From NCBI GenBank assembly GCA_950295325.1, contig OX485803.1, positions 54,015,554 to 54,079,553 of the forward strand: a stretch of DNA of 64,000 nucleotides, written 5' to 3'. Within the stretch, counting starts at the first letter, position 1; the number at the start of each line of letters is the position of its first letter. Source of the DNA: Polytrichum commune. Lineage: Eukaryota > Streptophyta > Polytrichopsida > Polytrichales > Polytrichaceae. Made by a program: the position numbers and the translations under genes. Below are positions 12,061-25,999 of this stretch, in pieces. Below the pieces are notes generated by a model. It did not search any database, was not told the DNA's origin, and worked only from the letters and a program-made list of their open reading frames with translations.

Positions 12061-15000
12061 AAGTATGCTAATGTATCCTTAAGAATCAAACTGCTGTGAC
12101 TCAAATCACCCATCATAATCATGCCTCGGGGGCTAACAAAGCGAGCTTCTGGTTATTCATATCTACAAATTCAATTGGGCTCAGCATGGCTTTTCCTCAA
12201 GATAATTTGTCACATGTCCTCCAAAATGCCTTGAATGTACATCTGTGCAAGTTTATAATTATTGCTATCCATGTCATCGCCATTTTCACACGTTTTGTTA
12301 GAATAGTTAGTGGTCATGTATCGGAAATTCACTCTGACCTTTCTCTGTGATGACATTATACATCTAGCCTACAGAAATCTTTGAATAGGTAGTAATAATT
12401 CTGGGACATTGATAAACTATAAGTTGTGTGAGTTCAATTTCCAAGCCGTGGTTTGTGCCTTGTACTCATTTAATATGCAACATAAAAGCAAATGGCTATC
12501 CATTTAACACTCCTATACATTCCATAAACATCATTGGTAAAGGCATAGTCTTTGGAAGGAGGGGGGGGGGGGGGGGGGGAAGGGGGGATTGGGTGGGTTA
12601 AGTATTAGGATAAGTATAGCTTTGAATCCTTGAACACACAGGATCATACCACTCTTTATGTGCTAATTGTGTGTTGCATTTATTAAGAACGCGCAATTTT
12701 TTGAATAAAGTACAATTGAAATACACAAGACATTAGAGGATGTCAAGGCAAGTGTGATTATTGATCAACTAACATGAGTAAGTTAACCTGAAAATTGGAT
12801 GGACATGCAACCACATGTTGGAGTTAGTAATTGTTGGGTTGACTCTCCTTGGGCTCCCCTTGGGTTTGGTATTAGATGGTTTAATTTTAGGGAGAGGTGA
12901 AACCCATGGTCCCCACCACTTCCTTTGCATTTCAAGAAATGTTTTTTTTTTTTTTTAATTGCATGGTGGCTATGATAGGAGGAAGTTAAAATATTCATTA
13001 TCATAATACACTCCAGAAAAATGTTCGTGCAAGAGAACAAACATTATGCTTGAGCCAATTGTGCAAACTTTAGGCTACGAAGTCAAACCGTTTGGATGAT
13101 AGCACACACATGGTGGCCTCTCCTTAGAGCTTCCATCCATTGGGTTGTGGGGTCTCCAATGCTACAATGCCAATGCTCTCTACCTTGACACTTGATTAAA
13201 CAAGAAAACGGTAGAACCGTGAGGCTCTGTCCTTTACTATGAAAGACTATAATTGAAGTTGTCCACTTTGCTCATGCCAATCCATGGCTATTTACTATAC
13301 CAAACCTTTCTTGGATTTTGTGCACCTTCTTCTCAAATGCAGGTCAAGGATTTTGATATCACCTGAAATTTTTAGAATAAATAATCAAGAACTGCCGAAA
13401 TAACTATAGTTAACTAGATTTCTTTCAATGCATTTTAGGGAGAAATTATAGTTCTATATATATATATATATACATACACATATACATATATAATTATAGT
13501 TAACATCCACATTAAATAAAATGGACCAAAAATAACAAGAACAAGTAACGTCCAAGTGTGAACGCAAAGTGGTTAGGAAATTTGCTCTTGAAACGAAGAA
13601 GTTGATGCATAGCCTCTGTCCTACAGACAGAGCCAACAAAAGAGGATAAAGTGAGTACATTGATGAGTGGCTCAAGGACTGGAAGAATAGGTTGGTCAAG
13701 GTAGGATGCCTTACACTTTGAGTTGCGCGTCCCCCAAAGAATAAAAAATAATTTCAATCCTATCAAGGTAAATGATGTCTATTGACAACATACCCAACCA
13801 AAGGTGTGTAGTCAATTCATCCTCGGATCTTCATATGCTAATGCGGGATCTATGATGCTAATTTTGAATTCAAATTTGGTAAAGAAAGTTATGGTACATG
13901 TCATACTATACATTCATGTAAGATTGGACATGCTTTTACTAAATATATAATTTCTTGATGTCTTGGTGACTTAGGCATCTTGTTTGGAGCATCCAAAAAG
14001 TTTGGACATGTAAACCTACAAATTGTTTTTGGTTAGTTTTACATTTCAACCATTATTTGAACATGATGAACATGTGAATTAGTAGTGCGAATTGTTGCAT
14101 GCAAGTTGGTAAATGTTTGGTAGTATTATACATGTATTTAGTTGCCAATTGGTATCTGACACATAACATATTTTACATGATTTATAGATACATGTTCATT
14201 TAAAAACAAGTCTTTCAATATCAAAAAAGAGTATGTTCTATATTTCAATTTTCAAAATCTAGAAACTTCTTGAGTCTAGAGGAGTTTATGCGACACAAAA
14301 CCACCCAACCATGAATTATATAGGGGACGCTTGAGAGAAACATCATGAAGGTGAAGAAAGATTAATAATTCCCTCTTAGTTGGGGGGTGGACGGAAGGCT
14401 ATGTGACCGAGTTATGGCTCCCCAACCATCACCTTCCAAAATTCATGACAATTGAAATTGGGCTCCAAATTTCTATGCAATTAAACACGGCTTCTCCATC
14501 CATATTTGCGGATCAACCAACATGTGAAGTTCCCAAATTGGATCTGAACTTCAGAGTGAACATGAAAAAAGTAACCTATATAAATCCATTACAAATATGT
14601 CTCAATCACTATTCGAAAATGTAGTTTAAGCGAGTCTCAAGTCTTTCTTTTAGTTAGACCATCAAGTCGGTACTAGCCTCTATCTCACGGAGGCTTCCGC
14701 ACTTTGCCACTTTAGAAAATTAGTTGGTTTGACACCATCGTGGTGCACTTCTAGTCCCATAAGCCTTTTATCTTCACAAACTTCAAAACCAATTTCTTTT
14801 CACTTCATTTCATTTCAGACCTGTCTACCTCACCCAGAACCAACACTGAACCCAAAACCAATAAGTCAATCATTTGGATATCCATGCTTTTGTTAGCTTG
14901 CCAACACGGTGGGCACGCGCATCAAGAGCTTCAAGGAGGATCATTGTGAATTTTTAGCATCCCAAGCTGATGCATGTGAGACCTTGAGACCTGGTGAGGC

Positions 15001-15389
15001 CAATCATCAGCTCCCCTGTGCAACCAGATCATGAAAATTGTGAGTTATGGGCTTCTTCCACATTCGATCCAGTTATTCCCCACAATACTTTCATGGAACC
15101 TGTACAGACATAAGGTAAGGTATGTTACATTGTCCAGGGAGATTTTTGGGCATAATCGGTCAAGATCCTAGTGTTTCTAAGTCCAACCGGTTACATGTCG
15201 ACATCTTTTGGTTTTTTCTTCATTGATTTAAGGTATATTCTGTCGATTCCCCTAAAATGATCGATGATTTTCCTGAAGTCTTGAACTTCAACTCGTGATT
15301 TCTCAGACTCAGCTGGTTAATCTGCAACTAGCTGACAGTTTTACCTGTTCAGTGCATTGTATGTGGTCTTATTATGGGCACTTCCAACT

Positions 15390-15900
15390 CCACACATAAT
15401 TTGGGCTGTTGGATCGGAGTCTGAATTGTTCCATCTTGTTAGCAATTGCGAATCACAATGACTGTAATCTCAAGTTCCAGATTCGGAGTTGACGATGCAA
15501 AGTTACAAGAGGTCACGTTGAGTATTTTAGTTCTCCTTGAGTGATCGCTTAGGTGCTCTCATTTGTGTTAATGATTGAAGTTAGACGGGTTGATATTTTT
15601 TGAGCACCACAGAAACCAATCTGAACGTAACACGTATTGTAGTATTAGCACACCGTTGTTGATAACATGCCTTGCAATATACCACTCAAATATAGGTGTC
15701 TGCATGAGAAGAGCGACCAAATAAGCCCAACGACCGTAAGGAACATGTGGGTGAAATAGTTCGTCAAATCTGAAGACATAATCCAATCTCTATTATGTGT
15801 CTTTATGGTTTTCTGATCTTTGATCCTCTTCGAACAACACACCAATCAAATATGGGTGTTTGACGAAGAAAAGTAAGCAAATAACACCTGCATAGATTAC
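15390..15900. repeat. dispersed repeat, copy 1
   Basis: A diverged copy of a repeat also seen at 17100-17450 and 20810-21160. Shared landmarks in the same order are a TTGTTA-CAATTG segment, then CAAGTTC/CAAGTTTCA, and a block ending ATAGGTGT. The copies differ enough to be old. No coding capacity is evident. Confidence 0.5.
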
Positions 15901-17099
15901 ATGATTTCTGAGTTACATGACTATGGAACTGGGCGTGTCTTCTTTCCACCGGCGACCGAATGGTTACGTTTTAATGCACCATGTTTCGAGGATTGCAGCA
16001 TCAAATAAGATGGACGGGATTTGATACATAGCAGGGGAGCAAATTGGGGGTTTGAAACACCGTTCCAGATGATGGCGACGACAAATCTTGAGTGATTTTT
16101 GAGCTTGTGGTGCTCCGCGATGTTATGTTGCACCCAACCAGTAACAATAATACATGTGTGTATTTTTAGTCTCAAAGTGGTACAACTACAAAGACATCAA
16201 CAATTAGAAACCTTCACATGAGCTTCTAGAGTGGGATCTGAATAGAATATTTCTTATTATAAGATACTGGTTGATTCATCCTGAAATTCCAAACATCTTA
16301 CAATCCTCGGGACTCTAAAATTGAGACGTTTGAGCTCATACCTACCCTTGAATTGAACAAGGATCACCGTCCCAGACAATGGCGACAAACATCTTGAAAA
16401 TGTAGCGAGGGTTGAAAATTAATGTGGTCCACACATTATTTCTCATTGTGAGAATTAGTGTGGCCTCTAGAAAATTATTGTGGCCCACATTAATAGGACT
16501 ATTTAGTTTCATGTTCATGTCGGCATCGTCGCACCCAACTGGGGACTATAAGTATCCTATATTTATAGTTTCAAGGCGGTGCGACTTAGTAGACATTAAT
16601 AATTTGTCTATGTGTTCAGAAATATTTAATTTGAGGTGTCATTTTGTGGCTTGATTGTTAGACTCAAGGCAAGAAAATTTGACGTCGGTCTAATCCGACG
16701 TGAATTTGAGCCCATTGGCCATATCATGCTCAAGAGTTCCCTTGGTGCATGATAGGGTTTACTGCCTACCTTATGATGGGTGAGCCCTTGTATGTAAGGG
16801 TTGTGTCACCTAACATCCTTTTGTTATGTGAGGGCGGGGGGAGTATGGGTTCTTATTTGTTATCGAGTTTCCTCTTATTGAGTATACTAGGTATGTTAGA
16901 TATCTAATAGCAATTTGGTGAAGATTTTTCATGGTTCTTTTTATTAATGCCATTGGGATTTGTATTTTTTGAGGAGTTTTGTACTTATAGTGTGTATCGT
17001 ACCTCTAACCCTTGTGGTGAGACTGAAGGCAAGTGATATGGGAGCTAATAAATGTGCCCATGCAATTTGTGGAGCTTGTCTTAAGGTATGAATATCATA

Positions 17100-17450
17100 A
17101 TAAACCCAACAAATTTTCAACTCCACATATAATTTTGATTGTTAGATCGCATTGGCAATTGTGTCATTTATTAACAATTGTGACTCACACGAATTGTCAT
17201 TTCAAGTTTCAAATTGCAAGTTGAGGCACAAAATTACAACATATGAAATGAAGATTATTTTTCTTTTCTTCATAAGTGATCACATTGGCCTTCCTAATTG
17301 TGTAAACAACTTAGCCCATTGTTTATTTTGAGCACATAGTCTAGTCTCATTATAACAAATGTCATTTTGATGTCTATTCTCAACTACAAACCTTGCTATA
17401 AACTGCTTAGACATAGGTGTTCGATTGACCCTAAATGTACTCATATACGA
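17100..17450. repeat. dispersed repeat, copy 2
   Basis: Same landmark order as the copy at 15390-15900: TTAACAATTGTGACTCACA, TCAAGTTTCAAATTGC, a block with TCTCATTATAACA, then CATAGGTGTTCGATTG. The copy is shortened relative to the first. Confidence 0.5.
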
Positions 17451-20400
17451 CACCAACGCTCACTTGGGGACTGTTTTTGTGATTTTTATGAGTTCTAATT
17501 GTCCACCTACTATTTATGTATAAAATTTGCAAGCAATTATGACAGATATCACCTCCGCATGTCCATTTTTTTTTAGTGAGATTGAAAATTATAGAGACGA
17601 TATTTTTCTCAAATTGTAAGGGTGAACTCTTGCATGCCACTTGATTCCCAAACCACCTTGTCTTTGGAGAGGCCATTTTCATGTTGAATTTTGTTCGGAT
17701 GATTGGATTATTTCTTGGGGAATCTTCGACATGCATTTAAAAAAATTCACCAGTTTTATTTCTCAAAATAGATGTGTAAAACAATTTGAGGCCTTTTTTA
17801 AGGTTTTGTGTTACAAGATGTGAGGTAAATTGTAATGAGATTTCTTGCATTGGGTTTGTATCACTATCAAGAGAGAAAAAAAAAACCTCAAATTATAACT
17901 TTTGATCTAATTCCTCGATTTGATATAGACTCCGTCATTTTTCCTACCTTGAAAAACAAGTATCAAAACCTAGACAAATTGTGAGACGTATGCTTGCACA
18001 ACCATCATACTCTCGTAGTTTATGTCACTTCAAGATTGAAATAAAAGCATGAAATATCAGAACTTTGTGCTCTTCACATCCATACAGTTAGGGTTTGCAA
18101 AGCATTTCTCGAGCAACCTTTAGAAAACGTGGGCCAAGATTTGACCAAAACACCTTTGGAGCATTTTGGGTTAAGAAGAGGGACCACATGATATGGTCCA
18201 CCTGTTCACCCCTAAAGACCGCAATGAAATCATTCCAAATCATCTTAATAAGTTCGGTTTAATTCTTAAACTTATATTCAAGAAAATGCACTTTTATAGT
18301 AGATCTAGTAATCGTACGGATGTAATCCTTGTAAAGTTGGGATTGTTTAGGCAAACTTCTAGTCCATCCACATGTCCAATGTCATAAAATTAGAACTCAA
18401 ACATGTATGCTAGTATGGCCAATGAATAGTAATCGTCCAAATAAAAACAATTACCTCAGCTTTTACGGGTTGAGTTCATGAATGATATAATTGGTGAATG
18501 AATTTGAGTCGTCCCATTCTAGAGGATTTCGTTTTCCAGCACCTACCATTGGGGGTTGTGATAAAAACCCTGGCCCAATAGATTCGACGTTCAATCATCC
18601 AGATTAATTTCGATGACCGCATTTAGGATCCTTGACCTCAATTATAGGGCCTCAAATCTGAGCATCGAAAATAATCTCCGGGCTTAATAAGAGTTTTCAC
18701 CCTCCCCATGAGTCGGTGTTCCAAAAAACTCCCCCTCACAACTTACAGCTTCAAGTAGGTTAAAGGAGAGGATGCTCAAACCAACATCTTGAAATCTTGC
18801 ATGATAAGTACATATTGAGTATGAGAATGTTCACCATGTGAATACCAAACCCCCTAACAGTTTGGGGTAATCTACCAATTAAACTTTGAGCCCTTACAAC
18901 TTTTGCATAAAGAATCTTAAAAAGGCATATTTTGATGCGTTGGAACCCCCTTTCAATTCCTAAGTTAACAAGAGACACTTTCTGTTTTCCCCTTCTTCTT
19001 CTTCAATGTATTTATAGTACGTGTACTCCGCGCTCAAGTGACGGTTTTAACACACTCTACCTTATTACAGCCTGTGGGTGAATAATAAGCTCATATTCAG
19101 GCCGAGAAAGGGGTGAGGGGCGGCCTCATATTAAGGGGAGTTGAAGTGGGTGGGCATCGAATTACATGTACCTAATAAGCCAAGCCCTAGTCACTGGTCA
19201 ATAATCCGGGCGGCCCGTGCCACGAAATTCAAAAAGATAACAAACACGCTAGTAGTCCTAGCTAGGTAGGCCCACACACATCATCCACTTTCCTATCATG
19301 GATGGATTTGGGCATGCATGGATCTTCAAGAATTTGGGTGCATATTTCATGTCGGCTATACCATTTTGGTAGATATTATATTCCCCGTGGGGCCTCAAAT
19401 CGAGCGGTAAGAGGTGCCGAGTTTGGAGACGGGAAACTTAAACGAGAGATTTATTTGTTGGGAAGTTCAAAGGGGGGTGTACTACCCAAGAAAATGCACC
19501 CCTTCAATCCAAGTGCCATCCGTTGACACAGTACAAAGACGATAAGTTTCGTGACGTTTTAGTTCCATTGTAATTTACACGAGCATTATGTGATCGTCCT
19601 TCTTGATCAAACATGACAAGGTCTGTAGTTAAGAATGGACATAAAACAAGTACGCATTACAAACAGGGGTATGATAAAATATTCATTATAATGTTTGAAT
19701 AGTGCTACACACAATTGTCACACTGTCTAGCAATAGAATGTCACAACGTATGATCAATGTTGTGTTCATGTTACATGAACAACATGAATTTTTGTATGAA
19801 TTACACATGCATCGGAGTGAATTGTTGTTGTTGTTGTTGTCGTCTGTGCAAGAACGGGTTGCTACGCAGTGTGAATGCCAATCTAACAACTTCTCAAATC
19901 TCTTGATTGGCGTTTGAAGATTGTGACCGACCTAAGAATTCAAGACGACGAGGAGGAGAGTGGAGGATCGCAAGGCATTAACAAGTTACTTGGAGGTCAT
20001 CTTGCCATGACTACTTGCCAAAGTCTTGTCGGGTCAAGGGTATTGCAAGTGTGCCGCGCAAAGAGATGTAACGTGGAAAAAGGGAATATAAATGAAGAAG
20101 AATAAGAGAATGAGATGCAGGTTCCTTGGAAGTTGCCTTGGCCACCTAATATCCGGGCCATGCAAGACAATTTAAAAGGGGCCAGGGACCCACTTCACTT
20201 TGGCCGGTGTGTCGGAGCACTTTGTGGTAGGTCCAAGTGCACATAAACCAGGAAAAGGGAACCTTGCACAGTTTGTAGAGGGGAGGCAATGTTAAGTCAT
20301 AGGCCCAATACCGGTTATTACCGGAATAATTAACCCGTGTAAGAAAGGACATGTTAAACGGCATCACTTTGTCTCAAAACCTCTTCACTATATGCAAGTG

Positions 20401-20809
20401 TAGTAAGGGTGAGTTTATACAGGGTTAATCGTGACCATAGAAACTCCAAAATCGAGTGACCCTACAGTGTTAGTCTACAGAAAAAAGAGTCAAGGAGTTT
20501 ACGTTAGGGTTTGGGTTCAAGGTACGGCAATTATGAAGTGGTGCTGATGTGATATCACATTTGTGTTGAATCTCCGCGATTCTTGTTCAAGAAGTTACTC
20601 TTCTTAGTTTGGGAAACCAATCTTCAAGATGTTGTGTTCAATTTCGAGTCCGAATGTAATAATGTTCATAAAGGGATATTTTGAACCTCAAGTTTTCTGG
20701 ACTTGGACCTTGATGTAATCTCACCTTAAGTAAGGTGCGTGGGCCTAATGGGTGCACTATCAACTTTGCAAAAATTAAAAACAAACAAACAAACAAACAA
20801 ACTATTGAC

Positions 20810-21160
20810 GAATAGATTGGGATGTGAGTTGTCTCATCGTGTTAACAATTGTAAATCATAGAGATTGTCATTTCCAGTTTCAAAAGCGGTGATGAGAAGT
20901 AATAATCTTAGGAGGTCAAGTGAATAATCTCTTAGCTTTGAGGCATGGAAATCAATTGATCTTTAAGAAGCCCTGCTTTTATCATGCAAATCTGGGTTTA
21001 CTAGGCCCTCCCAACACATATAATAGCTGATACAATTTGAACACAAAGCCTAATCCCATCATAACATGCATGTTTTTTGGGTCCGTTCTTAATTACAACC
21101 CCTAATCATACACCACTCTAACATAGGTGTCTGATTACGAAGACTGATCACGTAATGCCC
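20810..21160. repeat. dispersed repeat, copy 3
   Basis: Same landmark order as copies 1 and 2: GTTAACAATTGTAAATCA, CCAGTTTCAAAAG, AATCCCATCATAACA, then ACATAGGTGTCTGATTACG. It sits directly after an AAAC microsatellite. Confidence 0.5.
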
Positions 21161-22215
21161 ACATATGTTAATCAATCTCGCATATTCATAACGGTACACT
21201 TGTCCTAATCTGGCCAAAGGTGAGGGTGTCAATGCTGTTTTGAGGTTAATTTATCTGGTGGTTTTGCGACAAAGTTGTTAAACCCAAGACTCAAAGTTGT
21301 TGGTACAGTGGCTCTCTGATGAAAGGAAAGGTTCAACCCTAAGTTACCAACTCTTTCTATATGTAAGTTATATATATCTACAATACAATACAAGTTTGGA
21401 ACTGTCTGTACTCGTCCAGGTGCCTATATAGCATCTTTGGGGCACTTTTCCAAGCAAGTTCCCCATTCAATGTATGCCGCTCCATGATAAGCTCAATGAA
21501 TGGGGGAGAACCTGCTGCGAGTCACAGATGAACTTTGTTGAGTTTGAGGAATAGCCGGTTGAAATTCAAGCCCCTAGCTACCAGCATATGAGTCCTACAC
21601 AATCGTCCCACGTCGATAAAAGAACAACGCAAATCTATCACAGTGCTAGATTCATTAAAAATTTCCATTACAGAGGACAAGTTCCCAGTGACGTAGGTCA
21701 ATTGCCTAGGACTCATACGTTTGCAGTGCAGACTTCAACTAGATTATTGATCATTTTAAAAGAGATTTATTGAACATATCTCAAATATGTGAAGAAAAAA
21801 GAGAAAAAGTCAACATGTAACCGGTTGGACTTGGAAACACTAGGAACTCGACCGATCGTGCCCAAAATCCTCTCCGGACACTGGATAAGCTTCTAAAATC
21901 CATCCTAGTGAGCCCACCGTAAACAAAATGCTTAAAGTATTGAATTATCATTCTCAACGTAATGATGGCACTTTGGCATCATCGGGAAGGAAGTAGCAAA
22001 GCATCACCCCACCCCATCATCGGGAATATGTTGGTTACTTTTAAAGTAGCAAAATGATGGGGGGAAGAAAACCATCGCCCCCAACCCTTGCATTAAGTGG
22101 AGCCATACAATCCCCCTTGGGATTTGCAAGCTGCTTTTCGGCCATCAACCCTAATGGGGCAATTAAAAAACTCTCCAAATTGTAGTACAGAAGGAGCACA
22201 ACAAGGACAATCTTA

Positions 22216-22716
22216 GGGCCACTTCACACACACAAGATTGAGAGCCCGTGACCATTACACTTCAAGCACTCTCATTGATGGAAAAGGTGGAACCGGCCCA
22301 AGTTTGCATCACCCTACGCTTGAGGGACCAATAAAGTATGTGAATGGCAAGATGGATGTAAAGTCCACATGGATTCCTACATGGCATCGAATGGATTTTG
22401 TTTCATGGTCACTTGGATTCTTTTCAAAAACCACCTCTTGGAGGTAGGCCTAACACAAAACCGGGAGACCATGGCACTCCGAACACTCGCAACAGTTGGT
22501 TTATTCTATTTTATCGTGTGTGAGGACCTGCGTGAATAGACATTCATTGAAAATGCATTTGGTTGAGGGCCTGATCACATATGATTTCACACTACACTTG
22601 AGGGTTTGTGACCACACTAATGATTTTGGAGGTGTCTTGGGACGGCCTTTGGACACTTTCTTTTGGGCTCTCACAATTTCATGGTCATGGCTCTTGGCTC
22701 GTGTGTGAAGTGGCCC
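22216..22716. mobile_element. PIF/Harbinger-like MITE (501 bp)
   Basis: The termini are inverted repeats beginning GGGCCACTTCACACAC at the left, matched by GTGTGTGAAGTGGCCC at the right. A 3-base duplication TTA flanks both sides (22213-22215 and 22717-22719), which is the hallmark of PIF/Harbinger elements. The TIR closely resembles that of the element at 26000-26532. It has no transposase and so is non-autonomous. Confidence 0.75.
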
Positions 22717-22929
22717 TTAATGATGCAACAATAATGAAATAGACTAAACACATGGATAATTACATTGATATTTTGTGGGGCCAACCCCAAAGTTTGGTAT
22801 TTTAGGACCTTACATAAAGTGTCCACATCCCGGAGTAGAATCGACTTGATTATGAAAGGGCTTGGGGTGAGTGTGAATAGACTAAATATTGTATCTAGTG
22901 TCACTAATTCTAAAATGTCTTGCTCAATA

Positions 22930-23370
22930 CTATTTGTACCACGGGGAGGTCACTTCATTGTCAAGTTGACACCACGTGCGGACAAAGTTTGCTACCCCCA
23001 TATTACATGCCATATATAATTTTAAAATTTATGATATTTTTTCTACATATACATAACCATTGATAGTATCTTTTATATATATATATTTGAAATTTTTAGT
23101 CATTTTTATGTTTTTAGTAATTGTTTTAGTTCAATTCTGTGTCATTCTAGTTAGAAACGGTATGTTTTATGAAAAAAACAAATCATCAAATTTAGTTACC
23201 ACTTTTAACTATGTCATAGGTACTGTGTATATCTACTCATGAAAACAATTTGATAAACTTTTGACCCATTTTGGTGGTGCAACTTACCAAAAGAAGATTT
23301 TTTTTGGTCGCATGTGGTGTTCAACTTGACAATGGAGTGATCTCCCCGTGATTTGTACACTCCGGTGTAG
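22930..23370. repeat. inverted repeat with ~60-base arms
   Basis: The segment around 22938-22997 (words CGGGGAGGTCACTTC and TTGTCAAGTTGA) recurs inverted around 23290-23362 (TCAACTTGACAA and GATCTCCCCGTG). The arms are imperfect and separated by ~300 bases of very AT-rich sequence. It is probably a foldback transposon remnant. No target duplication was identified. Confidence 0.5.
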
Positions 23371-23415
23371 TGTCATCAACTTACATAACATTAAGTAACA
23401 AGCCCGGAATGACCT

Positions 23416-23465
23416 TCTCAAAAGAGCATCAAACCGGTGTGCGCTAGTTTGATGCTCTTTTGAGA
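23416..23465. repeat. perfect 19-bp inverted repeat, 12-base loop
   Basis: Arms 23416-23434 and 23447-23465 are exact reverse complements (TCTCAAAAGAGCATCAAAC and its complement) around a 12-base spacer. Nothing coding flanks it. It could be an old hairpin element or a structured transcript. Confidence 0.65.
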
Positions 23466-24461
23466 GCAAAGGTGGCGCTACCTCTGAGTTTTTAAGGCTA
23501 TTTTTAATCTATTTGGTTACTTACATAAGTATTTTCAATACTTAGAATTGATTATGTCGGTTTCTAGGATAAAACTAATGTCAAATGGTGGTAAAGGCTC
23601 TAGGCTAGGCTGAATCATAATCTAAACAAATATAAATAGCTATAAAGTAATGGAAAAAGTTGGTAAGGTCAAAAAGGTGGTTGCACTTTTTGAAATCCTA
23701 ACACCCGCATTGGAAACCTCTTCGATACCTTGCTGAAGCTATTATTATTTTTCATTAATTCTCCGTTCATTCACGCTTGCTCTGCAAGCTTTCCCTTCGT
23801 GCTGAGGTAATATTGCAAACACTCAAAGATATCCTTCTACTATTGCTACTTATTGTTATGTGAAGGTTATCCTAACATTATTTGTCAGTCCTTGTAAAAA
23901 CATTCGGGTTTATACATTTACAGTGGTCCAATTACTGTCACTTACTAAGTGATTTCCCATCCAAATTTCAATCATCCATGACAATATTTCAATCCGGAGA
24001 GCACTCTAATTTCGCATAACCCCTACTATGTCAAACTCATCTCATTGCATTACCGTTTTGTGTGTAGGGTTTTGGCCAATAGATGAACTTAAAATTTTCA
24101 TCCATCATCCATGACAATAGTTGTACACTTTTTGTTCATAAGAAGTGTCATCAGAATAGTTGCCACAGTGACACAAAATACCATTTGACACTGAATACAA
24201 CATTTAGTGTGCTTATATAAGTCAAAGGTGTTCAATGAAACAACCCACGTCAATCATTGTAGAGCACAACTGTTCAATGCCTTGACACAAAGCACACAAA
24301 TCCCACCAACCAGAATGGGAAAATGAACGATTGTGAGCCACTGAGGAATGTTATGCAGTGATTAGCAGATCGAACCCAAGCTCTTAAACTCCCTTTGGAC
24401 CAACCCAGTTGGGTCATGGATGCCCAAATGATCTAAATCCTTCAATCTAGATACACGCAGT

Positions 24462-24577
24462 ATCATAACATTATTCAGATCCATAACAATGTTCTGTGGG
24501 ACTGAATGTGGGGGAATATTCCATGGAATACTGTTAGTCCCACAAAACACTGTTATGGATCTGAATAATGTTATGAT
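24462..24577. repeat. 116-bp foldback hairpin with 42-bp arms
   Basis: The left arm starts ATCATAACATTATTCAGATC and the right arm ends GATCTGAATAATGTTATGAT. The 42-base arms differ at only about two positions and enclose ~32 bases that contain GGAATATTCCATGG. The form is that of a small MITE or a hairpin precursor. No matching copy was noticed in this window. Confidence 0.65.
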
Positions 24578-24579
24578 GT

Positions 24580-25996
24580 CGTGAATCGCATAGAACACAA
24601 TCTTTGTCCTCAAACCTTCACAAATCTAAATCGTTCAAGACAAACACATAACACAAAGTCCACTATTGCCTTCCCAAAACGACCATTTTAATAATCAAAT
24701 TCATCCCATCCCATGATGGCCTCATATGCAACCTCCTCACGAAAACACAAGAACATGCTCCCTTAATTGATAGTTGCTTGTAATGAGTAGGGATTGACTT
24801 CCAAGTAGGGTAGGCACTGCAACACTTAGAAGCTTGAGAGATGGAATGTGCACTAGCAACCTACTTCGAGAGGATTTTATCCCTTGCACTTATGCGGTCA
24901 TAAGTTTACACTTGAGCCATGTGACCCATGAATGCTTCATATTTATCATGAAATATGAACTCCTTGTTTTCTTCTCCTTTTGTTTGTGTTTTTTTTTTGT
25001 TTTTTTTTTTGTTTTGATACATAACATATATAACACACCGCTTATGATATTTATTGTCACCTATTACTCAAAAGTACACAATGCTAAAACTCTTTACTTA
25101 GAATGTAAGGTTTTACTAGGATGAGTTATCTATGTTCCGTGATCTCCAACCAATGACAATTTTGACTTTTTGGTAAAAAAAAAATCAAAACTATAGCATA
25201 GCGTAATTTTGAATAACAGTGACACCAAATACCGTGAACAATGCAGTGGTTATGAATCAAGTGTTGGCATGGGACATGATCCACCTACAAAAATGTTAAG
25301 TGATGTGCTTGAGAGAAAATGTCGGAGAGCACATAATATTTTGATAAAGTTGTCTATTTTGACCATACACTGTGTCCATTTCAGTCCTTTTACTATCAAT
25401 AATCTTCTCAAATAGTGCCCCTCCCCCCAACACACATGATTGTGTGAAGTGGAAACCACACGTGCTCGAAAACACCATTTTCAAAACGAAGGTAAAATCG
25501 GAACACTTATTTCAGTACTGGTGCAAAGGTAAGTTGACCCGGTCTTGTTAGGGTTTGGGTTTGGGGTGGGAAAAGCGGCCCACATTCTATGGCTTGGACT
25601 CATGTGCAGAGTCTAGAATGCTCAATTTAGACACATTTAAAACAAGTTTGCTAAGTATGTACAGTTCAATACCCTTGTCTAAGAAGTTCCTTTAACTGCG
25701 CTTTGTGCATTTCAATCCCCTTTTCTAAGAATTTTCTTTGACTTCGCTATGTACTTTTCAATCCTCTTTTCTATGATGTTCCTTTGACGACAAAGTGATT
25801 AGTGTAGACCTCCCATCACTCAGGTGGCTGCTCCCAGTTGAGGTCCTTACTTTACAAATGAAACCGTAATGTATCCACCACAAAAGGAACTAAGGTGTAT
25901 GGAGATTTCTCCTAAATTTGAGAAGCAATTGTTACTTACAGGTAGAGGCCTTTAAAAGTGCCGGACGGTAAACACCCTTATCAAATTTTGTCCGTC
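24580..25996. other. gene-free stretch
   Basis: No gene, RNA gene or clear repeat was recognised. It contains T-rich tracts near 24985-25010 and several short AT-rich chance frames. Confidence 0.5.
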
Positions 25997-25999
25997 TAA

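Larger units (their letters stand above)
11430..22212. other. gene-free stretch with dispersed repeats
   Basis: No gene is recognised on either strand. The content includes a G run near 12560-12579, a TA/CA microsatellite at ~13455-13492, a TTG-type run at ~19823-19840, an AAAC microsatellite at ~20778-20801, and the diverged dispersed copies listed separately. Open frames of 60-100 codons here are isolated, AT-rich and without domain resemblance. Confidence 0.6.
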
